DNA of 64,000 nt, from contig JANTQF010000018.1 in the NCBI GenBank assembly GCA_032988165.1, forward strand, positions 62,001 through 126,000. The letters are read 5' to 3'. This document shows, in pieces, positions 33,376 through 42,552 of the stretch. A program made the position numbers and the translations under genes. The first letter of the stretch is position 1. Each line of letters starts with the position of its first letter. Under the pieces are notes generated by a model. It was given only the letters and a program-made list of their open reading frames with translations, had not been told where the DNA came from and did no database searches. This DNA comes from Emmonsiellopsis sp. PD_33 (Eukaryota > Ascomycota > Eurotiomycetes > Onygenales > Ajellomycetaceae).

Positions 33376-33723
33376 ATGGCCCCCCTCAAAGCCTCCATCC
33401 TCTACCTCCTCGCCCTCACCCTGGCGGCCACCACCACCCTTGCCCACCCTAAGATCACCCGCGACGACTACCAGCAGTGCGGCGGGCTGGTCTCGGACCC
33501 CGATGCTTGTGCGGAGGGACAGGTCTGCATCGACGACCCAAGAGATGAATGTGATCCGAACAATGGCGGGGCGGATTGCGGCGGGATCTGCGTTGAGCCG
33601 GTGTTCTGTGGTGGCTTCGCGGGAACTGCCTGCGAGGGGGAGGGGAAGCAGTGCTACGATGACCCGAGAGATGATTGTGATCCGAACAATGGTGGCGCGG
33701 ATTGTGGCGGGCTTTGCATTTAG
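33376..33723 (+). CDS. Small secreted cysteine-rich protein with internal duplication
   Basis: Single-exon gene of 115 residues. A signal peptide (MAPLKASILYLLALTLAATT, cleavage likely after TLA near residue 23) is followed by a short His-Pro-Lys segment and two cysteine-rich halves. Each half ends with the near-identical block DPRDxCDPNNGGADCGGxC, and each starts with CGG. Eleven or twelve cysteines are present in the mature chain, so disulfide cross-linking is expected. The DNA of the two blocks is also very similar, indicating internal duplication. Similar DDPRDDCDP-type motifs occur in small secreted proteins of other filamentous ascomycetes. Function is unknown; effector, antimicrobial or cell-surface roles are only possibilities. 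Confidence 0.8.
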   Translation: MAPLKASILYLLALTLAATTTLAHPKITRDDYQQCGGLVSDPDACAEGQVCIDDPRDECDPNNGGADCGGICVEPVFCGGFAGTACEGEGKQCYDDPRDDCDPNNGGADCGGLCI

Positions 33724-34715
33724 ATGGGATGGGAGTGAGGGATGGTGAATGGTGGGGGTTGGAGGTTGGGAGGTGGTAGTGGTGGCTTGTATGTACATAT
33801 GTGGGAGGTTGTCAATCGCCTGGGGAGTTGGGGAGGAAAGGAACCGACGAAAGAATGCGATTATGGTGTTGGTTGGATTGTGGCTCGCTCAGCCTACTCG
33901 TTTTCAAAAAGCATATATTGGCCGGAGGAGGAGCATGTGGCGCTACGCAGCTGGGAATAGCTAAATGTTGAAACATCTCCAGTTACCGGTACCACAGGCT
34001 TTTTTCTACATGTAGCTATTCTTTCGCAGTGTTTGTCAAAGGAGCCTTACCGGCGATCATGTCGGTTTTTCGCGGATACTTGTCCAATGATATGTCGGAG
34101 TCAAAGAGTGCGTGCATTGTCCCGTACTCTGTTGTAGTTCTAAAAATATGCCTTGCTGACAGGCGGTGTCTGGGAAACAAATTCAAACAATGTCCCAAGA
34201 AATACTTTCATGTAACTCCTGTCAGCCCGGCATTTTCAATATCATATGTGTAGCGCTGGGTGGATAGAGGGAGGATGAAAGCCACCAAGTCAGCATCTAG
34301 CCATGGATGGATTTGCATCTTTTTGCATCTTCGCCTTAGCCAAGTGAAATGCTAACTTATAACTGGCGGTCTATAGACAATGGCTACCTACGGAGAGTTT
34401 AGACAGTAGTTGGCTTGAGATTGCTGGAGTGACTAAATCAGGCGGTATTTTGAAGGGGAAGCAAGCCAGTCAGCCCCTGAAATCTACTAGAAAGAAGACA
34501 GACGGATTCTCCACTGATTGGTTTCCTCCACTGTAGTTATAGATGGTAACGAGTACTTGAGAAAGAAAAGAAATCTGATGTATATTGAAAAGCAAAAACA
34601 GTGAATCATACATAATAACCATTTCCCCTATTTATGAACCGATACAGAACAAAAGAAAGAAGTAGGAACGAGACACGAAACAGAGTAATAAAAAGAATAA
34701 AAAAAATAAGTAAAA
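33724..34715. other. Intergenic between the secreted protein and BRX1
   Basis: About 1 kb between convergent genes. GT-rich tracts near 33740-33800 and A-rich tracts near 34560-34700 are seen; no gene is supported. Confidence 0.5.
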
Positions 34716-35981
34716 TCAAGCAAACACCTTCTTCGTCTCCAACGGATCCCTCCGCCGATTCTCCTTGCCATCCGTCGTCAACCCCAGCGTATCCTTCTTC
34801 ACCGTCCGATCCGTCTGGCCCGCCCGTCTCGTTGCGTACCGCCCAGCCTTCTTCAGCCGGATCTCCCGCCGCACCTGGTTCGGGCTGACGAACTCCTTGT
34901 TCTCGTAGATGACGGGCCCACCGAAGCTTCCCTCGAGAATCACAATGGGCGTCAGCACGAGGCGCGGGCCGATCTCCACGAGCGAGATATCGGGTTGTCC
35001 AGACTTGCCGCCACGCTTGGACTTCTTCTTCAGCAGTTCCTCGGCCTCCTTCTCCTCGACACCTTCTGCCTTCTTCTGCTTCTCCGATCCGCCTTCCGTC
35101 TCGCGAATCTCAAACACCCGGATCCAGATCTTCCCGTCAACCCCAAACACGCCAATCACCCGGTCGATAAACGGCTTCATCCCGCGCACCCCGCGCTTCG
35201 GCACGCAAAACACCCCGCGCAACATCTCCCGTACTAACCCGCGATACTCATTCCCGCTCTTGCTCACCGTCGTCTCGTCAAACGACTTGTCAAAAACCAC
35301 CACGCCCCGCCCGCCCTTGAGGCAGTTGCCCGCGAACCCTGTGCCCATCTCGCCCATCGTGTGCAGGTTGCTGACGGAGAATTTGATCGTGGGGCCGTTC
35401 GGGGGCCGCGAGAGCCAGAGGTAGAGATCCTGCCCGCGCTTTTTGGCTTCGAGGAAGAAGATTACGTTGCAGGAGTGGAGGTCGGCGAGGGAGTTGAGGA
35501 GGAAGTTGTAGCCGGCTGTTTTCTTCTTGGTGTCTAGTTTGCTCTCTTTGTGCGTGTGCGGGAGGAGGGAGGTTAGGTCGGAGAGGAGGTGGCGGTGTCT
35601 GGGTTTTGGCTGTGTTAATATATATATATATCTATATACATATATGCAAATTGCGATCGCATCGGACGATATGCCCTGCGCTTGAAATTCGTAGTTTAGG
35701 AGGGAATGAACATACCGGTGCGTAACACCCCTCGACGTGAGCATGAGCACTCTGGTCTTGGGCATATAAAGGGACTTCTCCCGCGGCGCGGCACCTTCAC
35801 CATCCTCCTCACTGCTCTCATCATCGTCCAGGTCTTCATCCTCGTCACTGTCGCTTGTGTCATCTGGGTTATCGAGCAGATCTTGCATGGAGATATCGGC
35901 GTCGAATCCGTCGCCGTTCTCGTCTTCGTTGAGGGCCAGCGCCCGTTTCTTTTTCGAAAGGGTTTTGTATACGGATGCCAT
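34716..35981 (-). CDS. BRX1: BRX1, Brix-domain ribosome biogenesis factor
   Basis: Nucleolar protein needed for assembly of the 60S ribosomal subunit. Two exons on the minus strand, 35981-35716 and 35598-34716, join in phase to 382 residues. An acidic N-terminal region (SDEDEDLDDDESSEEDGEG) precedes the Brix domain, which begins KTRVLMLTSRGVTHRHRHLL and continues with NVIFFLEAKKRGQDLYLWLS and RPPNGPTIKFSVSNLHTMGE. The C-terminal end is basic (RREIRLKKAGRYATRRAG). The intron acceptor was placed at 35599 because it alone keeps the frame; that intron contains an AT dinucleotide-rich stretch (35616-35645). The start at MASVYKTLSKKKR follows family N termini; an ATG five codons upstream (35996) is the alternative. 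Confidence 0.93.
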   Translation of the reverse strand: MASVYKTLSKKKRALALNEDENGDGFDADISMQDLLDNPDDTSDSDEDEDLDDDESSEEDGEGAAPREKSLYMPKTRVLMLTSRGVTHRYVHSLLNYEFQAQGISSDAIAICIYVYRYIYILTQPKPRHRHLLSDLTSLLPHTHKESKLDTKKKTAGYNFLLNSLADLHSCNVIFFLEAKKRGQDLYLWLSRPPNGPTIKFSVSNLHTMGEMGTGFAGNCLKGGRGVVVFDKSFDETTVSKSGNEYRGLVREMLRGVFCVPKRGVRGMKPFIDRVIGVFGVDGKIWIRVFEIRETEGGSEKQKKAEGVEEKEAEELLKKKSKRGGKSGQPDISLVEIGPRLVLTPIVILEGSFGGPVIYENKEFVSPNQVRREIRLKKAGRYATRRAGQTDRTVKKDTLGLTTDGKENRRRDPLETKKVFA

Positions 35982-36457
35982 GGTCGAGACGGGCAATATA
36001 TCAAATAGGGAAAAGGGGGAGGGAGGAGGAATTGGGTAATTTTGGTTGTTGAAAGGAATACAGTATTTATTTCCGTCGCTTTTTTTGAAGCTTTTTTCCG
36101 AGCGGCAGAATATTTTTTATTTGCAGCTTGAGCACTGACCGCCTTTGGGATCCACTTTTGGGGTGTGTGTCACGTGATATCAAATCTGCCGTCCCAGGCG
36201 CAATTTTGTAGACATCGACAACGAATTAATTTGTACCTAGTTCGATCTATGTGCAAAAAACAAATACCAAACAGGCCGTCTCTTAAATGATAAGTAGCCG
36301 CCAAATCGTTACTGCCAAAAATAAAAGATAAAAACAAAAATCGGTCGGGTGGTTCATTAGAGTCATTAAATACTATCATAAATATTATCGGCCAGTGGTG
36401 GAGATGTAGTAACCATTGAAAGAAAAAAAAGACATTTGGAGCATCGCGCCGCTTTGC
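35982..36457. other. Intergenic: BRX1 promoter side and WW gene 3' side
   Basis: About 475 bp. It holds a TCACGTGAT site (core 36171-36176) at 190 bp from the BRX1 ATG and an AT-rich 3' region for the WW gene. Confidence 0.5.
36171..36176. promoter_or_regulatory. CACGTG palindrome upstream of BRX1
   Basis: TCACGTGA, a perfect eight-base palindrome, 190 bp upstream of the BRX1 start codon. Motif-based call only. Confidence 0.4.
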
Positions 36458-38079
36458 CTACCTCCCATATCCGCCGCCATAGTGCTGCTGCGGATGGCTA
36501 GGATAATGTGGCGAGGGTCTGTTCCCCTGGCTGGTTTGTCGTTCCATGCCGAGGTATCCCTGCCCGGGTTGAGAGTCGTATGGGTTTTGATAGCCGTACT
36601 CTGGGCCTGGAGGTTCACCCCTTTGATCATATTGATCATATCGGTACTCTGGATGATTGCCGTACATATTTGGATTATGGCCTGAGTTCTGGTGGGGTGG
36701 GGGCATGCTGTGCTGGTACGGGTCTTGGCCACGATAAGGGGGTTGGTTCTGTGGCATGCTCGCCGGGGGCGTATGCGAATTGGCGTACTGAGGACGCGGT
36801 GGCTGGTGCGCAGAATGTGAATTGTACCGCGATCCTGAGCTTGGTGGATAGTTCCTTGGGGGTGTGGTCAAATCCCGTCTATTCTGCCGTGGGTTTCCTC
36901 GGTATGGAGGCGGGAAAGGCGGAGGCACATTTCCATCGGGTTCGATGAGCATTATCGTACCGTCAGGTAGGGGATCCTGTCGCGGGGGGAACTCGCCAGC
37001 CTGGTGTTGGCCGTCTGCATAACCGTCTGGCGGACGCTGTCGAGAACCGCTTTGGTCGTGAGCCGGATGATAGTGGTACTGGGTGTCCGGACTCGGGGCA
37101 AGGGTGGCCGATTGGCCCGAATTGTATCGGGTGCCTGACATATCAATGTCTGGCGCCTGGTGCATCGCTTGGTCTTGCTGTGGCGGATAGTGGGACATTG
37201 TGTTAGGGGGGGTGTCATGCATTTGGACGTTTCCCTGGTCCTGCTGGTTTGGATATGCTTGTGATGGATGCTGAAACTGGGTGGTGGACCCTTGTGGGTA
37301 TGGCGCTTGAGCGTTCGGATATGTGCTCGACTGGGCAGCAGAGAAGCTAAATTGATTCTGATCGGCCTTGGTGTTATTAGTTTTTGAAGAACTACAAAGT
37401 AAAAAGCGCAAGGGTATCATTTACCGGATGCTGTGTGGACATGCCATCTGTATTTTGGCTGGCAACTCGATTTGCAAGGTCAGATGCAACCTGCTCTAGT
37501 ATACCCTGGCTAGACGAACGGGCTGACTGTCCTCCCACGGGCGTGTTCTGTGTGCCTGTAGCTGTCTGCGAGGACGATTGTGAATCTCCGAATGGGGTGT
37601 TCTTCAGAGGTTATATCAGCTATCGAGGCACGTAAACAATGGGGATATCAGCAACATACCGCCGAATAGTTTGCACCCGGAGAGCCCCAGTTATTTCCTC
37701 CTCGAAGGTTCCTCAACTCGTTCGTGGCCTCATCATGCGGCGGCAAACTGCCTCTCGCCGGCGGGTGGTACGGACCGGGGCTGGCGACCGATTGGGGGGT
37801 GGATGAAGGTGTTGGGATAAAGGGCTCAGTTGGCACCTCCCACTGCGACCTTCCCGTTGCTCGTTGGACATAATACCATTTTCTATTTACGCCTTCCCAT
37901 TGTGCAAGCCTTTGTCAAAAGGATCGAAATCGACGGTTAGCATGGTAGCCCTGAGATAGATAGTGGAGCTATGAATAAGAAGGGAGAACATACCATCCTT
38001 CCGGGAGCGACGGGGGCGGGGTGGAGGGACCACCGCTATCCGCGGGGGTCAGAATACGTGAGCCGCCCTGTGTGCTCAT
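36458..38079 (-). CDS. WW-domain protein with Pro/Gln/Tyr-rich tail
   Basis: Four exons on the minus strand, 38079-37994, 37909-37660, 37601-37425 and 37366-36458, join in phase to 473 residues. A single WW domain lies at residues ~22-55: LPEGWLAQWEG, then NRKWYYVQRATGRSQWEVP, with both signature tryptophans and the paired tyrosines. WW domains bind proline-rich ligands. The remaining 400 residues are low-complexity, rich in Pro, Gln, Ser, Tyr, Asn and Gly, ending QQHYGGGYGR; this is prion-like in composition. The last intron was extended to acceptor CACCAAG at 37367 rather than the TTTGTAG nearer the donor, since that would leave only 33 bp and no branch point. Orthologous fungal proteins are annotated only as WW-domain proteins, so the role is unknown. 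Confidence 0.85.
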
Positions 38080-39715
38080 CTTGGGAGGAGGTTTAGGGTT
38101 TGGGATGTCCTTCCCAGACCGCTGCTATGGCCGGGGTGTTTTTGTATGATATCGCCGCCCCAAGCCAGGAGATGTCTGAGTTTGCAAGGAAAGGGAAGAA
38201 GAGCCAAGCTGGTCGTCGTGTAGTTATGCAACCTGCGAACCCGCTTGATGCAGAATGCAGCAAATGACCGCCCGTTCGCCGTTGACTAGCAAGGAATATC
38301 GCAGATAACTGACAGCACACAATTGGAACGATACAACAGCACGCAGCGAAGGCAGGAGAAAGCAGACGAAGGAAACCGATGGCAGAGTCGAAGGTCGGTT
38401 GGGCGACTCCGGCGGTAGAGAGGGCTGTTCTCCAACTGGCCGATGTGTGAGTGCCTGGCGGGCGTTGGGCACACACGCCCAGTCTCACCACCAGGAACCG
38501 TGCAGACAGGAGCACCGAGGAGTACGACGGCAGCTTCTTGACGATTCGGATGGCGGGTGGAAGAAGATGCTGCTTTTCAGATAAGTGGTGATGCTAATAA
38601 TCAAGCAACTAGGCCAAACCCCGCGCAGAGGCAATGGATGGACGGCGAGGTGGGGGACACAGAGAGAGAACAGAGTCCCCCAAACGCAGACAAAGAACGA
38701 GCGGCAAGGAGCGGGAGATCAGTCGGCGCCAGAAGTCGCAGCAAAAGAACGGCCGGAACAGCTTCCCATGGGATGAAAGCAAGATGCGATGCGGATAGGC
38801 TGGGTTCGGGTTCTGTTGGGCAGCCGATGTTGGACGCTCCACCGCAGCATTGGCGGCGGCGGCTCCACGTGCTTGGAAGCAACCCTGTTCGCCGGCAAAT
38901 AAAGAGATAAATAACAATAGCCTGCATCTCGGTTAGCTTGGCTGCTCGTACAAAAGCATTTGGGAGTTGGGGGTACCTGGATCGATATAAGAGGGCGTGG
39001 GTGTTTTGTCCGGTTGGTGAGTGCAGTAAATGTTTGGACAATATATATATATTTGCCCCTATCTGCCTAATGACGAGTTCAGAACCAGCCAATTTGACAA
39101 CCTTCTAATGCTTGGATCCCGCGAGTCAGAGATATTATAGGTATCTATTAACTATCGCCTTAAAAGTTGTATTAATGGGTAGGGAGGAACCAGCCCGGAT
39201 CAACCCCGTCCACCCCTGAACCCCCCCTTTCCGTTTCTCCTATTCATTCGATGGTTTATTTCTCGTGAGTCTATGACTATGGAATGGAAATACTGTCCGG
39301 ATACCAGGCCTGCCCGTCGTCGGTTGAATAGGGCTCAATGGACAGCCATTATTGTGATGCGGCTGGATATCAGTGGTCGAAACATCTCTGATTCTATTCA
39401 TCGAGTTGTACTCCCAACCGGTCCTGTGGAGGACGCTGCGCTGTGTATATCATATTGTACAGTTGCGCCATGCACTTGACCAAAGGTATGGTAGATAAGG
39501 TAGAAGATGAAAAACAAATGGATGAAAAGGGACACCCCTGGAGTAGGCACCGTCTCCGAACGAAACTTCTAAATAAACGCCTTGCCAATCTATATCCGTC
39601 CGCCCAATCCGTTTTTACACGTCAAGTCATATTTGTACAATAAAGGAAAACGAACCGTAAAAGGTAATAAGAGTGTCAGGCTGCCTTCCAATCATTACGC
39701 AACCGCTGGCTCTCG
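38080..39715. other. Intergenic upstream of the WW gene
   Basis: A 1.6-kb region between two minus-strand genes. It contains a CACGTG at 38866-38871 and an AT dinucleotide run near 39041-39053. Overlapping frames of 60-160 codons on both strands show no domain and look like chance. Confidence 0.5.
38866..38871. promoter_or_regulatory. CACGTG palindrome upstream of the WW gene
   Basis: CCACGTGC about 790 bp upstream of the WW-domain ATG. Distance makes a promoter role less certain than for the other copies. Confidence 0.25.
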
Positions 39716-41788
39716 TCACCATGCATAGCCATCGCCATCATCAGGGTCCTGGCCGCTCCAGTCTTCATCCCCGCTAATTTCCTCATCTTCAAAATTGTCA
39801 TTCGTCAAGAGATAATCTGCGGGACGGAGATTATCGACACGGATCTCCACCACGTCGCACATTCCTTGAATAGGTACATTGTCATTGGCAGACGAAGATG
39901 TATCCCCGTTGGCGGCATTCTCAGAATGTGCTAACTCAAAGGGTTCGTCATCACTGTTCTCGACAGACTTTTGTTCCGCGATCCGCTTGCTTTGCCGGTG
40001 CCCTCCACGAGATGGCGATTCAGGGTTCGCCTCGGCCTTCGAATCAAGGGGCCGAGGACCATCTGGACTGGTGTTGCCGTGCAGTGAGATCATTTTTGGG
40101 ACAGACTTACGACTCGGATTCGGCGGCGGTGACTTCCTTAGGTATGTTCTCTCTAGCTTTCCCACCCATTCTTTGCGAAATTTTGCACGATCACGCCAGC
40201 CGATTTCGAGGATCGCCGACATGACAAGAGTCCTTAGGTCCTTTAGTTGGGGTGCTGAATTGATAAGAGAATCGAAAAACAGCACAGCGGTTGAGATCTC
40301 CCATTTCCGCAAACGCTCTAGCTTGAGTGTCTGTAGCGTGGATGGCCAAGACGGAACTTCAGAGTCATAAAAGAGCTCGTCGAAATACGGGTCCACGTCG
40401 TGTGTATAATACCGCGGCGAGCTAAAGTTTAGATCCATCATGAAGACCTGGAGTCGCGGGCACCATTCTGCTAGGTTGACAGTAAATGACATATTAAGAT
40501 ACCGGTTGTGCTCGAGAACAAGGACACGAAGACTCCGCCCATGCCTTGCGAGGTAGATGCCCAGATTCGGGGAGGATACATGGTTACAGCTCACGAGCGT
40601 TAGGGACCTGAGGTTGAGAGAAAGATTGGAGAGAAGATCGTCATCAACATTAAGACATCCATGGAATTCAAGCTCGCGTAAGTCCGGCAACAGTGAAAGA
40701 GTAGATGCCAAGGTTTCTCCTGGTTTCGGCTCGTTACTAGGGGCATTACTATTGGTGGTGTTTACTGGAGTGGGAGCCAAATTGAATAGACGCAGACTTC
40801 GTAAAGTGTTGAATGCAGGGCGATTGTGGACCGCTGTTATCGTTCGGGGTTGGAATAATCTTGCCGGAGAGAAGAAGTCACCATTCCATTCCCAACTATG
40901 TAGGCGAATGCCGTTTTCATCCAGGGCATCTAAAAAATTGTCCCAGTTCTGCGAACGGTAGCTCGTGTTCAAGGGAGGCGGCAAATCAAGCTCGGTCGAA
41001 TCGTGGAGCCGTAGGTGCTTTAGCTGTGGTGTAAGTGCAACTAGCTGGCTGATGTCCAGATGCCGGGAGTGATAGTGGCGGAATAGAATATCCAGCCGTT
41101 TAATCTTGGCTCGATAATTTGTGAATAGTGCCTCCTGCGGCTGCTGGAGTAAATTAAGCAGACCGGCTAATCGGGATGGGGGGAAAAGCGGCGGAGAATA
41201 ATACAGTGTTGCAATAGCAGGCTCAAAAAACGCGCGGCAGAGGCGACTGGTATTCAGTAACCATCGCACTGAACGAGTAACTTCCGCCAATGTTCGAGCA
41301 CCTGACAAGGAGAAAGTATACTTGAAAATGTCGGCAAGGACATGATAAGGGAGTTCTTGCCAAGGGGGTATCACACCCTGATATACCGGATGTGACTGGA
41401 CATGCAGCTTCTGCTTCTTTGGCGACCGGCTTGCAGCGGACCTTGGCGCATTTTTGGCAAATAGGGCGCGTTTAGCACGGGTAGATGACGTCCGGGTGAC
41501 TCTTTTAGGCAGCGAAGGGGCCGAGGATGCCTCCAGCAATTTTTGAGCAATCTGATGGGGGAGACTCTCCTCTTGGGTGTCCTCAGGGCGAGTCAAGGGC
41601 CGGCGGACGGGAGAGGCCAACGCATTTGATTCCACAGAGTCATAGCTGTCCGTATCATCTAGAAAGGCCGAGTCTTCTTCATCCGAGCTGGTCTCCCGAT
41701 AGGTCTTCACCCGCTTGCGACTGGAGCGGACTGGGCGAGAGGAGGCCTCCCGAGGATGCACGGGCAGCGGGCGAAGTGATGGAGCCAT
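39716..41788 (-). CDS. F-box/LRR-like nuclear protein
   Basis: Single-exon gene of 690 residues. The N-terminal 130 residues are basic and Ser-rich with likely nuclear localisation stretches (RSSRKRVKTYRE; SRSPKKQKLHV). An F-box-like segment follows (IPPWQELPYHVLADIFKYTF, then LLNTSRLCRAFFEPAIATLY). Residues ~250-520 show leucine-rich, RNI-like periodicity (LKHLRLHDSTELDL; LRELEFHGCLNVDDDLLSNL; LRSLTLVSCNHVSSPNL). The C-terminal 100 residues are acidic (FEDEEISGDEDWSGQDPDDG). Layout suggests a substrate receptor of an SCF ubiquitin ligase, by inference. It is divergent from the Abp2 gene. Confidence 0.82.
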   Translation of the reverse strand: MAPSLRPLPVHPREASSRPVRSSRKRVKTYRETSSDEEDSAFLDDTDSYDSVESNALASPVRRPLTRPEDTQEESLPHQIAQKLLEASSAPSLPKRVTRTSSTRAKRALFAKNAPRSAASRSPKKQKLHVQSHPVYQGVIPPWQELPYHVLADIFKYTFSLSGARTLAEVTRSVRWLLNTSRLCRAFFEPAIATLYYSPPLFPPSRLAGLLNLLQQPQEALFTNYRAKIKRLDILFRHYHSRHLDISQLVALTPQLKHLRLHDSTELDLPPPLNTSYRSQNWDNFLDALDENGIRLHSWEWNGDFFSPARLFQPRTITAVHNRPAFNTLRSLRLFNLAPTPVNTTNSNAPSNEPKPGETLASTLSLLPDLRELEFHGCLNVDDDLLSNLSLNLRSLTLVSCNHVSSPNLGIYLARHGRSLRVLVLEHNRYLNMSFTVNLAEWCPRLQVFMMDLNFSSPRYYTHDVDPYFDELFYDSEVPSWPSTLQTLKLERLRKWEISTAVLFFDSLINSAPQLKDLRTLVMSAILEIGWRDRAKFRKEWVGKLERTYLRKSPPPNPSRKSVPKMISLHGNTSPDGPRPLDSKAEANPESPSRGGHRQSKRIAEQKSVENSDDEPFELAHSENAANGDTSSSANDNVPIQGMCDVVEIRVDNLRPADYLLTNDNFEDEEISGDEDWSGQDPDDGDGYAW

Positions 41789-42552
41789 ATGAAGGCAGGG
41801 AAGAAGTTATGTAGGTAGGTAGGGAAATCATAGGAGACAAAAAAAAAGGGAAGACGCTTGTCGAATGGCAATCGAGGATGAAAATGGCCAAAGAGCTGCA
41901 GAGGTTACCGGGGACAACACATAGCAACTTGAAGGGATGCAGGAGGCAAAAGGAGAATAGAGGACATTTAAGAGGGACAATGACAGAAGAAAGGAAAAAA
42001 GGAGGAATATGAGTAATGGGCAAGGAATGCACGAGCAGACGATAGGCAGACACCGTTGCAGTCGGGCCAGACGATGGAGCAGGACAAGAGTTGTCGATGT
42101 TGAATCGAGATGGATGAAGTTGATGTCGATGACGTAATCAAACGCCCTTATCGATAACAGTCAGGTGACTAGAGATCTTATCTAACCGGAAACGGCTAGC
42201 TTATCACGCCACCTGGGCACGTGAAATAGACTCCAGCCTCCTCGCTGTTTCTATTTTTAGCCGCAGCCCAACGTCGATATCAGAATCTCTCGTTGACAAC
42301 TTGACACGATCTGAGATCTATTGGTTCGCTGCTCTATTCAAGACACGTTCTTCTTCATTCGTTTTGCAGCAATGCACCCTTGAAAATTCACTGGCGGGCT
42401 TCTACGTCCCCCCCGCTTGCTGGACGCTAATCACGCTCGCTGAAGGAACGAACTCGGAACCAGAGCGCGTCTTGACATTCAAGTTCTTATGGCTGCCGGC
42501 GCATTTATTGGGATTGTTGCATCGTTATAGCTGTTCAGCTGTTACATCCCCG
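41789..42552. other. Divergent promoter region, F-box/LRR / ABP2
   Basis: About 760 bp, with a CACGTG at 42218-42223. The segment 42301-42552 is open in frame with the ABP2 gene but lacks conserved-looking sequence, so the later ATG is preferred. Confidence 0.5.
42218..42223. promoter_or_regulatory. CACGTG palindrome between F-box/LRR and ABP2
   Basis: GCACGTGAAA in the shared divergent region, 330 bp upstream of the chosen ABP2 start. Motif-based only. Confidence 0.35.

Noticed and set aside
37367..37424. A 33-bp version of the last WW-gene intron using the TTTGTAG acceptor
   Set aside because: Too short and lacks a branch point; the longer 58-bp intron with ACTAATAAC before CACCAAG is in phase and normal.
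38601..39092. 163-codon open frame upstream of the WW gene
   Set aside because: Low-complexity, overlapped by other frames on both strands, no recognisable domain; likely chance.
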